Assembly: GCA_001687465.1 (NCBI GenBank)
Contig: LVLI01000005.1
Coordinates: 310,001-374,000, forward strand
DNA length: 64,000 nucleotides
Direction of reading: 5' to 3'
DNA from: Halocafeteria seosinensis
Lineage: Eukaryota; Sar; Bigyra; Bicosoecida
Of the stretch, positions 50,901 to 62,500 are shown piece after piece (positions within the stretch are counted from its first letter, which is position 1; each line of letters begins with the position of its first letter). The position numbers were made by a program, and so were the translations under genes. Under the pieces are notes generated by a model, which saw only the letters and a program-made list of their open reading frames with translations, was not told where the DNA came from and made no database searches.

Positions 50901-53900
50901 CGACCAGTTTGATTTAAAGTTAGATGCTACAAGATTTGGCAAGGATTCCGTAACTTGGACACGCCAGTATAATGGAACTCTTATCTTTAACAGTACATCA
51001 CGAGAGGAAACCAAGGTGGATTCGACTTATCCTGAGGCCCACACACTGGTAGTTCACTGGACCTCTGCAGGTGATGTTCTAGCAGAAATGCCATTTCCGT
51101 GCATGGCTGGTTATTATTGCCGCTCCGGTGTGGCGCATGCCCTACCTTCTTCAAAGAACTTCAGTACTCCTCAGAAGTGTTTCGATGGATTTTTTTGCCC
51201 TGCTGGCTCCGCATCTCCGCAAGGTTCTGGACCATGCCCCACGGGCCACTATTGCCCACCAGGGTTCAGGGCGTTCGTGTGCCCCACTAAACACTATTGT
51301 CCTTCAGTGGGAAATCTTCAGCCTAGAGAATGTGAACCTGGAACCTACAATCCGTTTGAAGGACAGTCAAGATGCGCAGTGTGTCCGAAAGCTCATATAT
51401 GTCCCAGAAAGGCAATGCGGGAACCCATCATTTGCCCTGCGGGCTTCGTGTGCAACGAGAAGGGGCTGATTCTTCCTGTTGTCTTGTGTCCACCAGGCTA
51501 TATCTGTGATTTAGGGACATCAATGCTTCCTTCCGAATCTGAAGGCTTTCAGCCGGACGGAAGAAGATCCTTATCAGAGGTTGAACAGGAGATGATCCGG
51601 CAAGAGATCGTTTTGGAACTGTTAGAGATTCCAAATAGTTCTACGCTTCATATTATTGAATCTATAGATCTCATAGGGACAAAGTGTCAAGCTGGCACAT
51701 TTTGTTTGGGAGGGGTTGCCTCGAACAAGACACTTCCAGCATTGCCAATATTTGGTGTAGAAGGATTGCGATCGCCACAGCCTTGTCCGGATGGTAAATT
51801 TTGTGGTGAAGGCACAACCAGTTCTTCAGGGTCTGATGCTTGTCCTCCAGGACACTACTGCCCCCGGGGTGCTTCCACCCCACTTGCTAGTCTGCGTGGC
51901 ACGTTCTCATCTGGTTCGGGGAGCGTAGCTCCTTCTTTATGTTTCCCTGGTACATATGCTCCGGTCGGGGGTCATGAAAATTGCCGGGTTTGTCCGAGTG
52001 GCTTTAGCTGCGATGGATTCGGTACTTACAGACCCTCCATTTGTCCAAAAGGAACATACCGAAGCCAAGCCGACAGGGCATCCTGTAGGGTATGCCCCCC
52101 GGGAACTTTCTCCGACCGGCTGGGGGCAGTTTCTGTAACTGATTGCCTCCCGTGTCCCGTAGGCAGAATCTGCGGTGAAGCTGCCATCAAAGACTTAGAG
52201 GTTGGATCGACTGCTTGTCCTGAAGGCTTCGTCTGCGGACTATTCACCACTTTAGATTCGATGTTTGACCACACTTGTCCTGCTGGATATTTTTGTTTCG
52301 AAGAAACATCGCCTAGTATGCAGCTAGACAATATCTGTGCTGAAGGCAACTATTGCTTGAGACGAACAAGGGCATTTCTAAGTACACGAAACAAGTGTTT
52401 TGTGAACCACTTCTGCCCGAAGGCTACAGCGGATTCTCAATCCGTGGAAACGCTCTGTCCTCCAGGGACTTCCTCCCCTGCAGGCTCTAGTTCGCTGTTA
52501 CAATGCGAGATAGCTCCAGTTGACGTTTGCGACAAGAGCCCACAAAGGCGATACTATGACACGTTTGAGTACCATTCACAAGGAACCAGACGAGTAATTG
52601 ATGATGAGAATACGGTCGTTCAAGTCCAGAGAATGATTGACCCCATAAATTCCTCCAGGAGCGATCCGTCTTGGAATAACGACACTGTTTTCCTTGAGAC
52701 ATTGTGCCCCTTGGGACTAGACATTTCCGAGGTGGCGGAAGAGACCCCTACCACCAATATCACAGTAGGCGGTGTCGGTTTTGAAGGTCTCTTCCCCTTC
52801 CCCCCTATCTGCAGGTTTGAAGGTGCTGACTCTTCGCCCGTGCAAAATACATTAGGTGTAGTACACACAGATGTCACGATGTCGTGTCCCTTGCCACCGC
52901 AGAGTGAGTTATTGGATCGTCAACATATTAAATTAAGGATTCATGGTATTGGAAGCTCGCAATTTTCCAATTCCTTGGAATTGCCCTTGGATAAACCTCG
53001 AGAGAACAGTGAGGAAGAATGTTTGGACAGTATCGCAGGCCTTGGACTAAAAGCGCTTCAGCTTCCCCAATCGTTTTCTGAACTCCCAACGAAACTGCGA
53101 TGGTTCGCAATGACTGGTTTGTCCACGGCTCGCATAAGTTTCGATTTCACGCATATATCCCGAGAGGTGGTCTACGGTGAACATTTTTCGATAGCCATAT
53201 TTGTAACACCTTCAACCTGCGTGAATACGAAATGCGATGAAACCAGGGAGCTCATTCCTAACAGGGAAGAAAATCAAGAACTTCTTGAAGAATCTCCTTG
53301 TGTCAAGCCAATTGAGCTGAGCCACTGGTTTGAAAGTGATGAAATCGACAAGCATTCAGCTCTCGAACTAGTATTATTTTCTCTGGAGGATTTATTGGTT
53401 CACATCGAGATGCATTTGTTACACGGGTTGTATATCCCTGTTGCTGAAGAGCTGTTTAATACTTCTACAATCTCGGTCACTTCCCCCAATCGAGCAATAA
53501 GTAATCTCGGTGCAGGAGACCGACGGTTGAGACACCTATCCGATCATTTAACGTCGCAGCAGAAACTGGTTCCACAGGAATATATTTTTGTTGTGGTTTT
53601 CACGCGCGGCTCTTTGAGAAGCATATCCGCTCCGCTGAATATGCCTCCCAGATTTGCCGAGCTCGAACGAGGAAGAGTGCTCGTAGGTTTCAACGCGTCT
53701 GAGGGAATACCATGGGTACTTAATGATCCTGAAGAGCTCCAAATAGGGCCAGAGTACTGGGAACCTCCCAGAGGTGAATTATTGGGAAGTATCGACAAGT
53801 ATCGCGAGATATGGCATGAAGTAGACACGGAAAGCGGAAATCCACAGTACAGATTCGAACGGTTGTTGCTTCCGTTCTTCCCTTACTTATCAAGTTGTCG

Positions 53901-56900
53901 TGGATTTGATTCCTATATTCCCATAGCCGAGTTTACCGAAGATAAGAACGCTTGCGACGTACCTTCATCTGACTTTGTTTCGGAGTCGCGAAAGAATTTC
54001 CAGGCTTTGCCCCATCCCGATGACATAAAAGTTGTAGGCCCAAGTCAAGTGTTTCAGAGTCCGGTGGGAGATACATGTTCCCGCTCTATCGAATGTAAAT
54101 ACGAGGAAGATATAACAACTGTCGAGACCCAGCCTCGTTGGTTCGAGGTTGATACAGGGGAAACATTATTCGAGATAATTAGAAGACCTATCACCTTGGA
54201 TGAATTCTTCGCCAACGGGAAAACTATCGACAAAGTTGAAGACGAGATTGGGATCGATGCTTTCATTCCCGTGGCCGTGGATAAGTCTGCAGCTCGAAGC
54301 GAGTTGCGGGCACACTGTGGCAGACAATGCTTTCCGAGAGATGTCACACTAGTGCTGGAATACTATCAGATAAGTCTTTTTGAAAAGCGTCTAATTCGAA
54401 GTGACGCTATTTTTGAGACATTCGATCGGGATACTGAAAACAAGGACTATAGGTTTAGTGTGGTCATGTATCCTCTCAATTGGCTGCAGCTAGTGATCAA
54501 CTTTGCCTTTGACCGACCCACGTTTCTGTCTATATTTGTGGTGGTTGGCGCGATGACATTGGGCTCTATTATGATATACTGGGCAATACATCGACTGCTG
54601 ACGCGGCAGGCTGCACCACCTAAATTCCGCTTCTTAAGTTTCTGGAGTATTGTCGTTCCCGCTCCCACAGTGGGATTTATGTTTTCCATTATACCAATGG
54701 CCTTGGTTATAGCGTTTTTCTATGGAATTATTAACGGGAGTAGCCAGGTAACAGGTGTAAACGAGGAGGACGTTGGCTTTACCGGTTTCGAAAATATTGT
54801 TGGGCATTGGATGGATACAAGTGTGGATATTAGAGAAGTAGACAGCATTCGCAGTGGCCGAGTCGGGTTTTGTTTCCTTGTACTGGCAATGTATTTGCTG
54901 GTGATTGGGTCGCGCCTTTTGGTACCCAGAATCGTCTCGAAGACGGAGAAGCGTAATCTACAGAAACCGGCTACTGATGGAAGGGTATCGATATGGCATC
55001 CGACGGGTTGGAAACGGAGCAATGTTGTGCTTGTCAGTGTACTCATAGCCATGTTCCTCCTCTTTGTTGTGGAGTTTTCTTTCTGGCGGAACTATGGGGA
55101 CAATGTCTGGTACTTCTTGGTCGTCCTGAAAGTGATTGCCAGAATACTGAGCTCCATACTGGAAGCACACTTGAGAGAGTATCTATTGATTTTGCCCCTA
55201 ATGGCTTCAATCAACATAATTACTGCCTTAGTTACACTGGGTGCAAGTGATTTCGCAGATTTTGTGTTCGCGTACGCCGTAGAGTATGCACTAATGGTAG
55301 CAGAGCGCGTGTACGTTGGCCCAGCGGCAGACGCTATGGTACAATGGACTGTTAGAAGCTGCCGAAATGTAAAAAACATGGCTATGAACTTCATCAAGCG
55401 ACACAGTCGGTTAACACTAAAGCAGGAAGTGGAACTCGAGCTACAGCAAGCAAAAGAATTACAGCAGTTGCTCCTGAAACCGAAGGCCATCGAGGGTGAA
55501 GAAACGGTGGAACCGATTCTAAGCGCGTTCGGTGATTATACTGCTGACCTAGTAGCACTCTTTTTCCATCCGTTTACAGTGATACTGTTAATGGTCTTTC
55601 GGAATGACGTAAAGATACCTGATCTCTACGGTATCAAAGCTCAAGATATCGAATTTTACTTATGGTTCTTTGTTGTGGTCTTTGGTTTTCAGCTAGCGGC
55701 GGATATGTTCCTTCATAATGTGTTGGAACTGGTTTATGGATGGAAAATCCATGACTACCTCGTGTACGTCCGATATCGCTTTCTCCAGCGTGAGACTCGA
55801 TGGAAAGGAATGGAGGAGAAACTGGACGAATGTATTGACGAGAGCATGCGATCTTTGGATCAGATGTGTTTTTCTTCGCAGTTTTACTTAATGGTGTTCG
55901 TGCACACAAGCGGCATCGTATTTGTCGTGTTTGCTGTGGAGATCATGATCCGGGCTGAATACAACATGTTTGGAGATCCGGCAGTTTTCATTTTAGCCCC
56001 TTTGCTGCTAATCTTTATATACATCCTGAAGACAATCATTGTCTTTCTGGCTAATATTTGTGGACTTTGGAAGATTCGAGACAAAGACAGCAGCCCATGG
56101 GCTACAGACATAGACCAGTCAGAAGGATGGGACGTTCCTGATCTTGACGAGATGCTCGAAAAATCTTCGGCCGGGAAACCGAAGTACAACACGTGGATCA
56201 TGAACCAACGCTTGGCCACCGAGACGTTCAGATTCAAGTTTCTTGACTATAACAGAGCATGGCTGATATCGGTACTTCCAAAGATACTTACTCCCCGTAC
56301 GCTCGCCCGGTCTCGACCATATCTCCTGGCTCAGTTTGCCCAAATGTTGGCAGATTATGATGAAGCCGAAGAGAGTTCAGAGGGTGAAACTGCTAGCGGG
56401 AGAAAGAGATTCAAACAGGTAACTCTCCCAGAAAGTGGAAAGGACATACTAAGAATGTGGCTTGAAGATGCTAGAAAGAGTCTGCAAATGAGAGATTCCG
56501 TCCTTGCAACCATTAACGCTGCGAAAACGTCCCTACAGTCCAAGCAGAAGGAAAAGGTAGATGTAGAGATGATGATGACAATAGACGAGCTAGGGGCTAG
56601 ATGGCGACAACAGCATCCTCAGGAGTACAAAAATTTCGATCTGAGGGCTTGGAAGAAGTTTTTCAATAAAAATCAAAAGTATCGAGTTGTTCGCCTAGGG
56701 TCTTCTGGTCCCCGCGTGATTGGTTCTCCGTTGTTTTTGCAACCCGAACATAGAAGGCCGAAACATACTGGTCGTGCTCCCTCATCGAGCCCAACGGCAC
56801 CCCAACAGCGACTTAGTGCCGCTACCAAGGCGATCGCACAGCTATGGTACACTCGCGCTCAGAGTTCGCTTAGCCCTGTCTCCAAACGAACCATTTCTCC

Positions 56901-56955
56901 GTCCACAGCCGCTATTGCTCGCAAATGGCTACAAATGGTTCGGCGGCGACGATAG
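32981..56955 (+). CDS. Giant IPT/TIG-repeat, cysteine-rich, multi-pass membrane protein (~7,894 aa)
   Basis: Exons 32981-33104, 33324-33872 and 33944-56955. The N-terminus has a signal peptide (FWKLFCFLSLSGLFTIS). Two related beta-type domains, each with LQWKAxG, lie at about 130-290. A cadherin/CSPG-like region with two 'V-P-V-N-D-x-P' type ends (VVPVNDPV, ILPVNDAP) covers about 450-730. From about 1060 to 5780 runs a continuous array of IPT/TIG immunoglobulin-like repeats of ~85-100 aa, e.g. PSSGPVIGGTSVNVFGKHF, PSSGSITGGTLVTVVGSGF and PSTGSVSGGTVVTLRGNGF; by length there are roughly 50, many degenerate. Residues ~5780-6410 are GCC2/GCC3-type modules rich in CPPGxYCP patterns. A ~650-aa ectodomain follows, then about ten membrane segments (about 7070-7600), with conserved-looking LVYGWKIHDYLVYVRYRFLQ, and a ~290-aa basic cytosolic tail. 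Sequons are frequent. It is most likely a very large surface or flagellar adhesion/sensory protein (inference). One base (36599) is n. Confidence 0.85.
50610..52510 (+). other. GCC2/GCC3-like cysteine-rich module array within the giant protein
   Basis: Within the giant reading frame, cysteine-rich units of the ephrin-receptor-like/GCC2_GCC3 kind repeat many times: CPVGSYC, CPIGYFCPDFG, CVPGHFC, CPTGHYCPPG, CPPGHYCPRGA, CPSGFSCDGFG, CPPGTFSD, CPAGYFCFEE. They separate the IPT/TIG array from the membrane-proximal ectodomain. Such modules form disulfide-bonded stalks. Confidence 0.75.
54480..56080 (+). other. C-terminal multi-pass membrane module of the giant protein
   Basis: About ten hydrophobic segments are seen, including FLSIFVVVGAMTLGSIMIYW, GFCFLVLAMYLLVIG, VVLVSVLIAMFLLFVVEF, LILPLMASINIITALVTL, ALFFHPFTVILLMVF, FYLWFFVVVFGFQLAADM, FYLMVFVHTSGIVFVVFAV and AVFILAPLLLIFIYILK. 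Between them lies an amphipathic charged loop (residues near LELQQAKELQQLLLK). The helix count is by eye. Confidence 0.7.
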
Positions 56956-57248
56956 GTTGCTGTGCTTTACCCCACTTGATTTGAGAAGTGGAATACACAT
57001 TGCTTTTATTGCATTCAGTTCGCTATCTTACCCAATGTAGCATCAGCCGTTGTCTGCTGTGGTCCACCGAGTCCAATCCACAACACACTAAAACTTCAAT
57101 GTAGAGCGAATGCATGAGGTAGTACTGGGTAGTTGAGAGGGATTGTACTAGAATGTCCTCTTCTTAGCGTGGTAACAATGGACTCGTTCGGATTTGAAAG
57201 CTGCCATGCTTAGCTAGAATACGTGTTTCCTTGTTTGAGAGGACTGCA
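56956..57248. other. Spacer between the giant gene and the ePHD gene
   Basis: 293 bp. Upstream of the ePHD start there are short out-of-frame ATG ORFs (from about 57178 and 57207). No RNA gene or repeat is recognised. Confidence 0.3.
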
Positions 57249-58718
57249 ATGAGCTCAGTACAGCTTCCTGATGGGAACGGAACAAACACCGCTGAACTTG
57301 GTCAGACTGTTCATTCAAACTATGGCCCGTACAAAGAACAAGCGAGTGAAGCAGAAGTCTTCGCTGACACGCAATTAGAGGCGTTCCGACGACGGTGCTT
57401 TGCTCAACGACGCAAAAACCATCCTTCCTGGGTGGACGGCAGACAGCCTTATGAGGCTTTTGCCGTTCCTCGGAGTACACTGAGCTATGCGCATTATGTT
57501 GCATCCTACTATCGGAAGCTAGATATAGTACGCAATGCTTTGCAGCAACATTTAAGGGCTGAGAGAGAACATACCTTGGCCAAAATTGGACGTGGAGGTC
57601 GGCCACCCAAGTGGGTACGTAAGGAAATTCAAGTAGCGCCTGTCTATACCAACACATTTTCCATCGTTGCAGGCATCTAGTAAAAACCTATTGAATATGC
57701 GACTTCCCTCCCTCCCCGACGATACGCTTATAGGAACTCTTGCCAGCTTTCACTCACCCACAGTTAAGCTGCCAACGCAAAGAGTGGATTCCTCAGGCGA
57801 ATCCTTGGAGGACAGCAGAAACCAAAGCCGTAAGGTTGCAGGAGTGGATTCGAGTGCTTCGGTGAGTCTTCGTGGGAGAAAGAGATCGCGACCTAGCCAA
57901 GCAACCGTAGGGCCTGGAGGGACGACTTCTTGGGAGGAATGGCTCAATCGCTTACAGCGGCAAGAGCTCGGAAGATATGCGCCTCCCCCTCAGCCTGTGA
58001 AGAAGAGGCCTGCCAGATCCAGGAATCGAGGACATCACCATAACGCACTGTCTCAACAGCTACAAGAATCTCGAACTTATCCAGAAAATAGCAGCAAAAG
58101 TACAGCTGCTCCGACTCAACTTGTACGAGACCATGGCATAGAAGCCCCTACAAGGAGGACAACCGGGGAAAGCCAACAAGAAGAAGACACAGAAACTGTT
58201 CTCGTAAACCAATCTAACTACAGCTGTCCTATAGTGTACACAAATGAAGCCACCGATACTCACAGAGTAGAGGAGTCGATATCAGGGGTCTGTTCGTTGT
58301 GTCAAAATGAGAAATGCGAGGGAAATATCACTGGAACTGTCCTCCAGTTTACCACCTCCAGGAAAACGCATCAAGTTCACAAGACGTGTATTGAGTACTC
58401 GCCTGAGGTATACGTTAATGTTAAAGGGGAATATATCAACGCAATCAAGGCTATTCATCGTGGTAGGTTCATAAAGTGCGCGGTGTGCAATAAACGAGGA
58501 GCAACAATAGGTACGGGGATAGCTATTATGCCTATTATGACCGCTTTTATTACTTGAATCACTAGGTGATATTGTTTACTCCAGGTTGCCGAGTAGAAAA
58601 ATGTAAACTAAGCTATCATTTTGATTGCGCGAGGTCGACCGGATGGGAGTTTACTGGCGATGCGGAAAGCCCTGAAGACGATCCTCGCGCAATGTTCTGT
58701 GAATCCCATCGGACCTGA
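57249..58718 (+). CDS. Extended PHD (ePHD, HC5HC2H) zinc-finger protein
   Basis: Exons 57249-57614, 57673-58510 and 58585-58718 encode about 445 aa. The C-terminal ~120 residues form an ePHD module: CSLCQNEKCEG, a long linker with KTHQVHKTCIEY, FIKCAVCNKRGATIG, then across the 74-nt intron GCRVEKCKLSYHFDCARSTGWEF and FCESHRT before the stop. This order of Cys/His pairs matches the zinc knuckle plus atypical PHD of chromatin proteins such as PHF, BRPF/JADE and MLL partners, which bind DNA or histones. The N-terminal half has a helical, Arg-rich region (FADTQLEAFRRRCFAQRR, HYVASYYRKLDIVRNALQQHL, RGGRPPKW, an AT-hook-like GRGGRPPK). The middle is disordered and basic (RGRKRSRP, KKRPARSRNRG). No canonical first PHD or bromodomain is seen, so the protein is probably a nuclear chromatin adaptor; its family cannot be assigned. 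Confidence 0.75.
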
Positions 58719-59549
58719 TAAGTCAGTGATGATATCAAAAGGAGGATTAAATTCATTATTTTTGTCTTCAAAATGCAAAATAGACCATCATGTTCCCTTG
58801 AGCCTGGGATTCACTCTTGTTCCCTTCCTAGTCGACGTTTCATAAGCATCCAAGGAGCAACAGAAAGGAGAATGAAAACATGCTAGATTCACTACCCTCG
58901 CGTATAATCAGTTGATGTAATTTCCTAACTCCTGCTAACTGGCCCAATCCCCTCCTATTGGCCTTGGGGGACCAACTATCTCTTCCTTGGTCTGTGTGTC
59001 CAATACAAGTTCTAACTTTCAACTTTCAACTGAAGCGGTTTTTCCCACCTCCTACGACGCCCTAACGACTCGGTGCTAGCGATCAAGATTTTGAGTTCCC
59101 AGTCGTGGTCTGTTGTCCATCTTGAAAGTGAGGTCGTACCGTGCGACCGCCGAAGTCGCTCAAGAGCGGCTCAACGCCGCTGAGTCAGGGAAGCGCCCAA
59201 CCAAATTTCAGGGAAAGCTTGTGTTTTGCCAGCCTCGTTCAGAGAAGGAAGTTATTCAAGTGTTTGCTGTATTCTTTCGTATAAGACGCACACTGTAAGA
59301 AATCCAGGGTCTGCTTTCTGTGTGCATCGCAGCAAGGACCGTTTACATCCGTACTAAACGGTTAACGCAACCACTTTCTCTTAGCACCCCCTATAAAACC
59401 TTTTTTGTAATTTCCTTGCGACCGAATTGTCGTATCATAAACTCGATAGACTGAAGGTCGTTTCGTGTTCAGCTCTTCAAACAGATAGTGGTTGCATAAA
59501 TTGTGCCCTGCATGGAATCTGAGTGAACCTTGCTTTCGTTGTGCGAAAA
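58719..59549. promoter_or_regulatory. Intergenic region upstream of the dynein gene
   Basis: 831 bp, the longest gap in the window. A 61-codon frame at 59113-59298 has no ATG start and no known match. A small hairpin (GACCAA...TTGGTC) lies at about 58971-58993 and a direct repeat (AACTTTC AACTTTC AACT) at about 59012-59030. A short uORF (ATG-GAA-TCT-GAG-TGA, 59512-59526) precedes the dynein ATG at 59550. I find no tRNA or snRNA. Confidence 0.35.
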
Positions 59550-62500
59550 ATGAGTTTCAACCACCAAACGGAAGAAGCTGAGGAATCGCAGTGGGATTTG
59601 CACGGTTCTACAAGCATTCCCGGCTATGATCATGCCAAACAATTAGTGCCCTCGGGGAAGCGACAGTCTTCTCAGCGGAATGGAAGGGCGTCACGCGCGA
59701 GCAGCTCGCGCATATTGCAAGGATCTTACTCGCCTGAGAGACCTCCGATTTCGCAGTCCAAGGTGTGCAAACAAAGCTCCCGCGCCGTTTCTTCTCTGGA
59801 ATCCAAACACGGAGGGGCATTTGGTTCGGGAAGTCTTAGTCCTTCCGGTGATGTTTTCGATGGAGAACCTCGCGAAGGAGAGGAACCAAATGGGGACGCT
59901 GATGATAAAATAGGGGAAGAGGGATTGCTTTCTACAGCCGCAAGCGGGCTGCATAAGTCTCCACACGGTACTTGGAAGGGACCTGGATTTGGATTGCTGG
60001 GTCCCAGGGCTAAAACCAAAATCAATATGACTTCTACGAATCGGAATCTGCCGCAGAGTTTTTCCAACATAAAGAGAAGGAGGGAAAGAGAAGAAGAAGC
60101 CCTAGCGCAGACGTTGGCCGTCGGAGGCCCTGATGCTGTAAAGAGTTCACGGGTGAGAGACTATAGGGTGGAAGAGGGAGCTTTGGAAAAAATTCCAGGC
60201 AAGGGAAAACGAAAACCTCAACAGCAGACACATTCTCCCTCGAAACCGCTGCTTGAGAGTGATGGCGGTGACAGTGAAGCAATAGAGTTTCAACCGGGGC
60301 TCGTGGAGAGGATTGGTTCGAACTTATCGCCGGGAGCTAGCGTACTGTCGCCGCGAGTATATGCTGCAGCGATCGAGGGAACAAAATTGGGACAAGGATC
60401 GAAGTCATCTGGGTCATCTCTCAACCACCGTGGCGTGCTGCAAGAGGTGAAGAGGTTGCTTAATTGTCGCCCTATGGTAGTACACGTGCCTACATTTTAT
60501 AGGCCAAGAGATGGAAGTGCTTCTACTTCGGGCAAAAACATTATGCGGTGTATTGGTGAAACCATGTACTTCTGCATGAATCCCACGACCCAGTCTACTG
60601 ACTTTTCGTTCTACTCCAGGCGCACAGACATTCTAGGCGACATACTCGATGCAGCATTTTCTCGAAAGGACTCTAGTGAACCATTGGCTCCTTACCAAGG
60701 CCTTCACGAGGACAATGCCAACATTCTCGTAAGTTCGCAAGTTCCAGAGCGCTCGATGACTGATTATATCGCGGAGTCCGTTTCTCGAGAGGATCTTTGC
60801 ATAAGCAATAGGAAAGCTTCGTCGAGGGAGATTCGGTGGACGGGTGTGGGTCAACTGTATGAATTGTTGTACGAAAGTGGTAAAAATCAGGCCACTTCCG
60901 AGGATTTGCCCAATCTCAGTGTAGATGCCTCCAAAATCCCGTTACATTGGTAAGTTGAATGGTTCCTTAGTCCTTGAAACGACCCCGATCGTTACATCTT
61001 GCTTGCAGGTTCGACGACGAAATGTTTGAGGTAGCAGATATAGGTCATTGTTTAAGCTCATGTGACGCCGGGACACTGCGGCTGGATCAGGAGTACTTTG
61101 ATCGCTTCTTCGCGCAGGTAGAATATAAAGAACTGGTTGCAGCAGCTGATTATGAACCTGCCTCAGTGTTACTGAGAGGTCCCGTCGCGTATGCTGCTGT
61201 GTTTATCAATGGCAATTGGTACTGGCATCGTGCAGTAGTGGTTGCTATGAGTGGCTCTTGGCCTGATGGGGAGATTCGCTACCTTGTAGGTTATGATAAC
61301 TCGGTCGAGCGTCCGTCGTTTTCAGATGCGGAATTAACACAGGTCTCGTTAGATTATCTGTGGGAGTGTGCCGTCCAGGGCTATGCTACCCTGCAGTCTA
61401 AGTTTTCCGAGACCTGCTATGACTGTGTGAAAGATTGGTCATCCGTGCGAGTAAAAGAATCGACTTTACAATGGGTACGGCGTCTTAACGTGGTGCTTTC
61501 TAACGAACCGGCGATTCCTTTCTTTACTAGGCGGTTCGTTGCTATGAAACAACGGGAGCTGGCTAAGTCTGCTTTAAGATATGATAAGTATCTTGAAAGT
61601 CTCGAGGATGAGGTACAACAGATCGACTCAAATTGGGAAAAGAACATCTTCACGCGCGCCGTAAAAGGGCTTCACAGGAACTTAATTTCGCAGTCGGAAG
61701 GATCCCTGAAAGGTACCCTGGGGGAAGTGAGGGCTGTCTATTCGAAGGCTATGAGGCATGCCCAACATGAATACATGCTACACGAGTCCGGCTATTTTCA
61801 GAGGCATGTAGATATGAAGCTACCTCCTCCGAGGATTCCTATAGGAAACGCATGGTACGGCATGGTCTCTCACTCAGCATCTCCAGCGGCGTTTTCGAAC
61901 TCAGCCGAAGCGCTGTATTCTATACTTGTTAGGAACTCTGAACCTATACTAGGTCCTACACTACGGCTACAACACAACTTCTACGACAATTTTTCTCATA
62001 AACAATTCATTGATTGTCGGCTCCCGTTGAAATTTCGAACGGACAGCCCGACTGAGAAGGAACTAGCGGAAGATAAGGACCGTGTGCGGAAACGAATGAG
62101 GAAGAAAATTCTAAAAAGTGCCGAGAAAAGCTCAGCTAGGGAAGAACGCCGCCGTTCGAGTACGGATGATCAAGGCGCTGCACAGCGAGTGGGAGAAATG
62201 CTGATGTCTATGGATTCCCAGTCTGATATTCCCCTTCCCGAATCGGTTAACGCCTGGCTAGAACGCCAATACGAAGCAATGGACTACCTACGTGAGGAAC
62301 TTCGTGATGAATGGAGGACTAAATTTGTCTCCGACACATATGAGACACTGCATAATAAGTACAACATGTACATGCGCGATGTGGAACTCTATGAACGCCA
62401 CCCGCTGAAACCGATGATTACCCGCACAACTCTTATAATGGATCACCAACTGCGATCCCTTACCGATAGCACAATCCAAAATTTTGTCAGCTTCATATCG

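Noticed and set aside
34000-56900. Dozens of 60-150-codon open frames antisense to, or in other frames of, the giant gene
   Set aside because: They are shadows of one long high-quality frame: no known domains, no consistent start context, and they lie wholly within the coding exon.
58971-58993. GACCAA...TTGGTC hairpin as a terminator or regulatory RNA
   Set aside because: Only a 6-bp stem with an 11-nt loop and no U-run; expected by chance in an 800-bp gap.
59113-59298. 61-codon frame upstream of the dynein gene (contains QERLNAAESGKRPTKFQGK)
   Set aside because: No ATG start, no splice partner found, no recognisable family; kept only as a note inside the intergenic entry.
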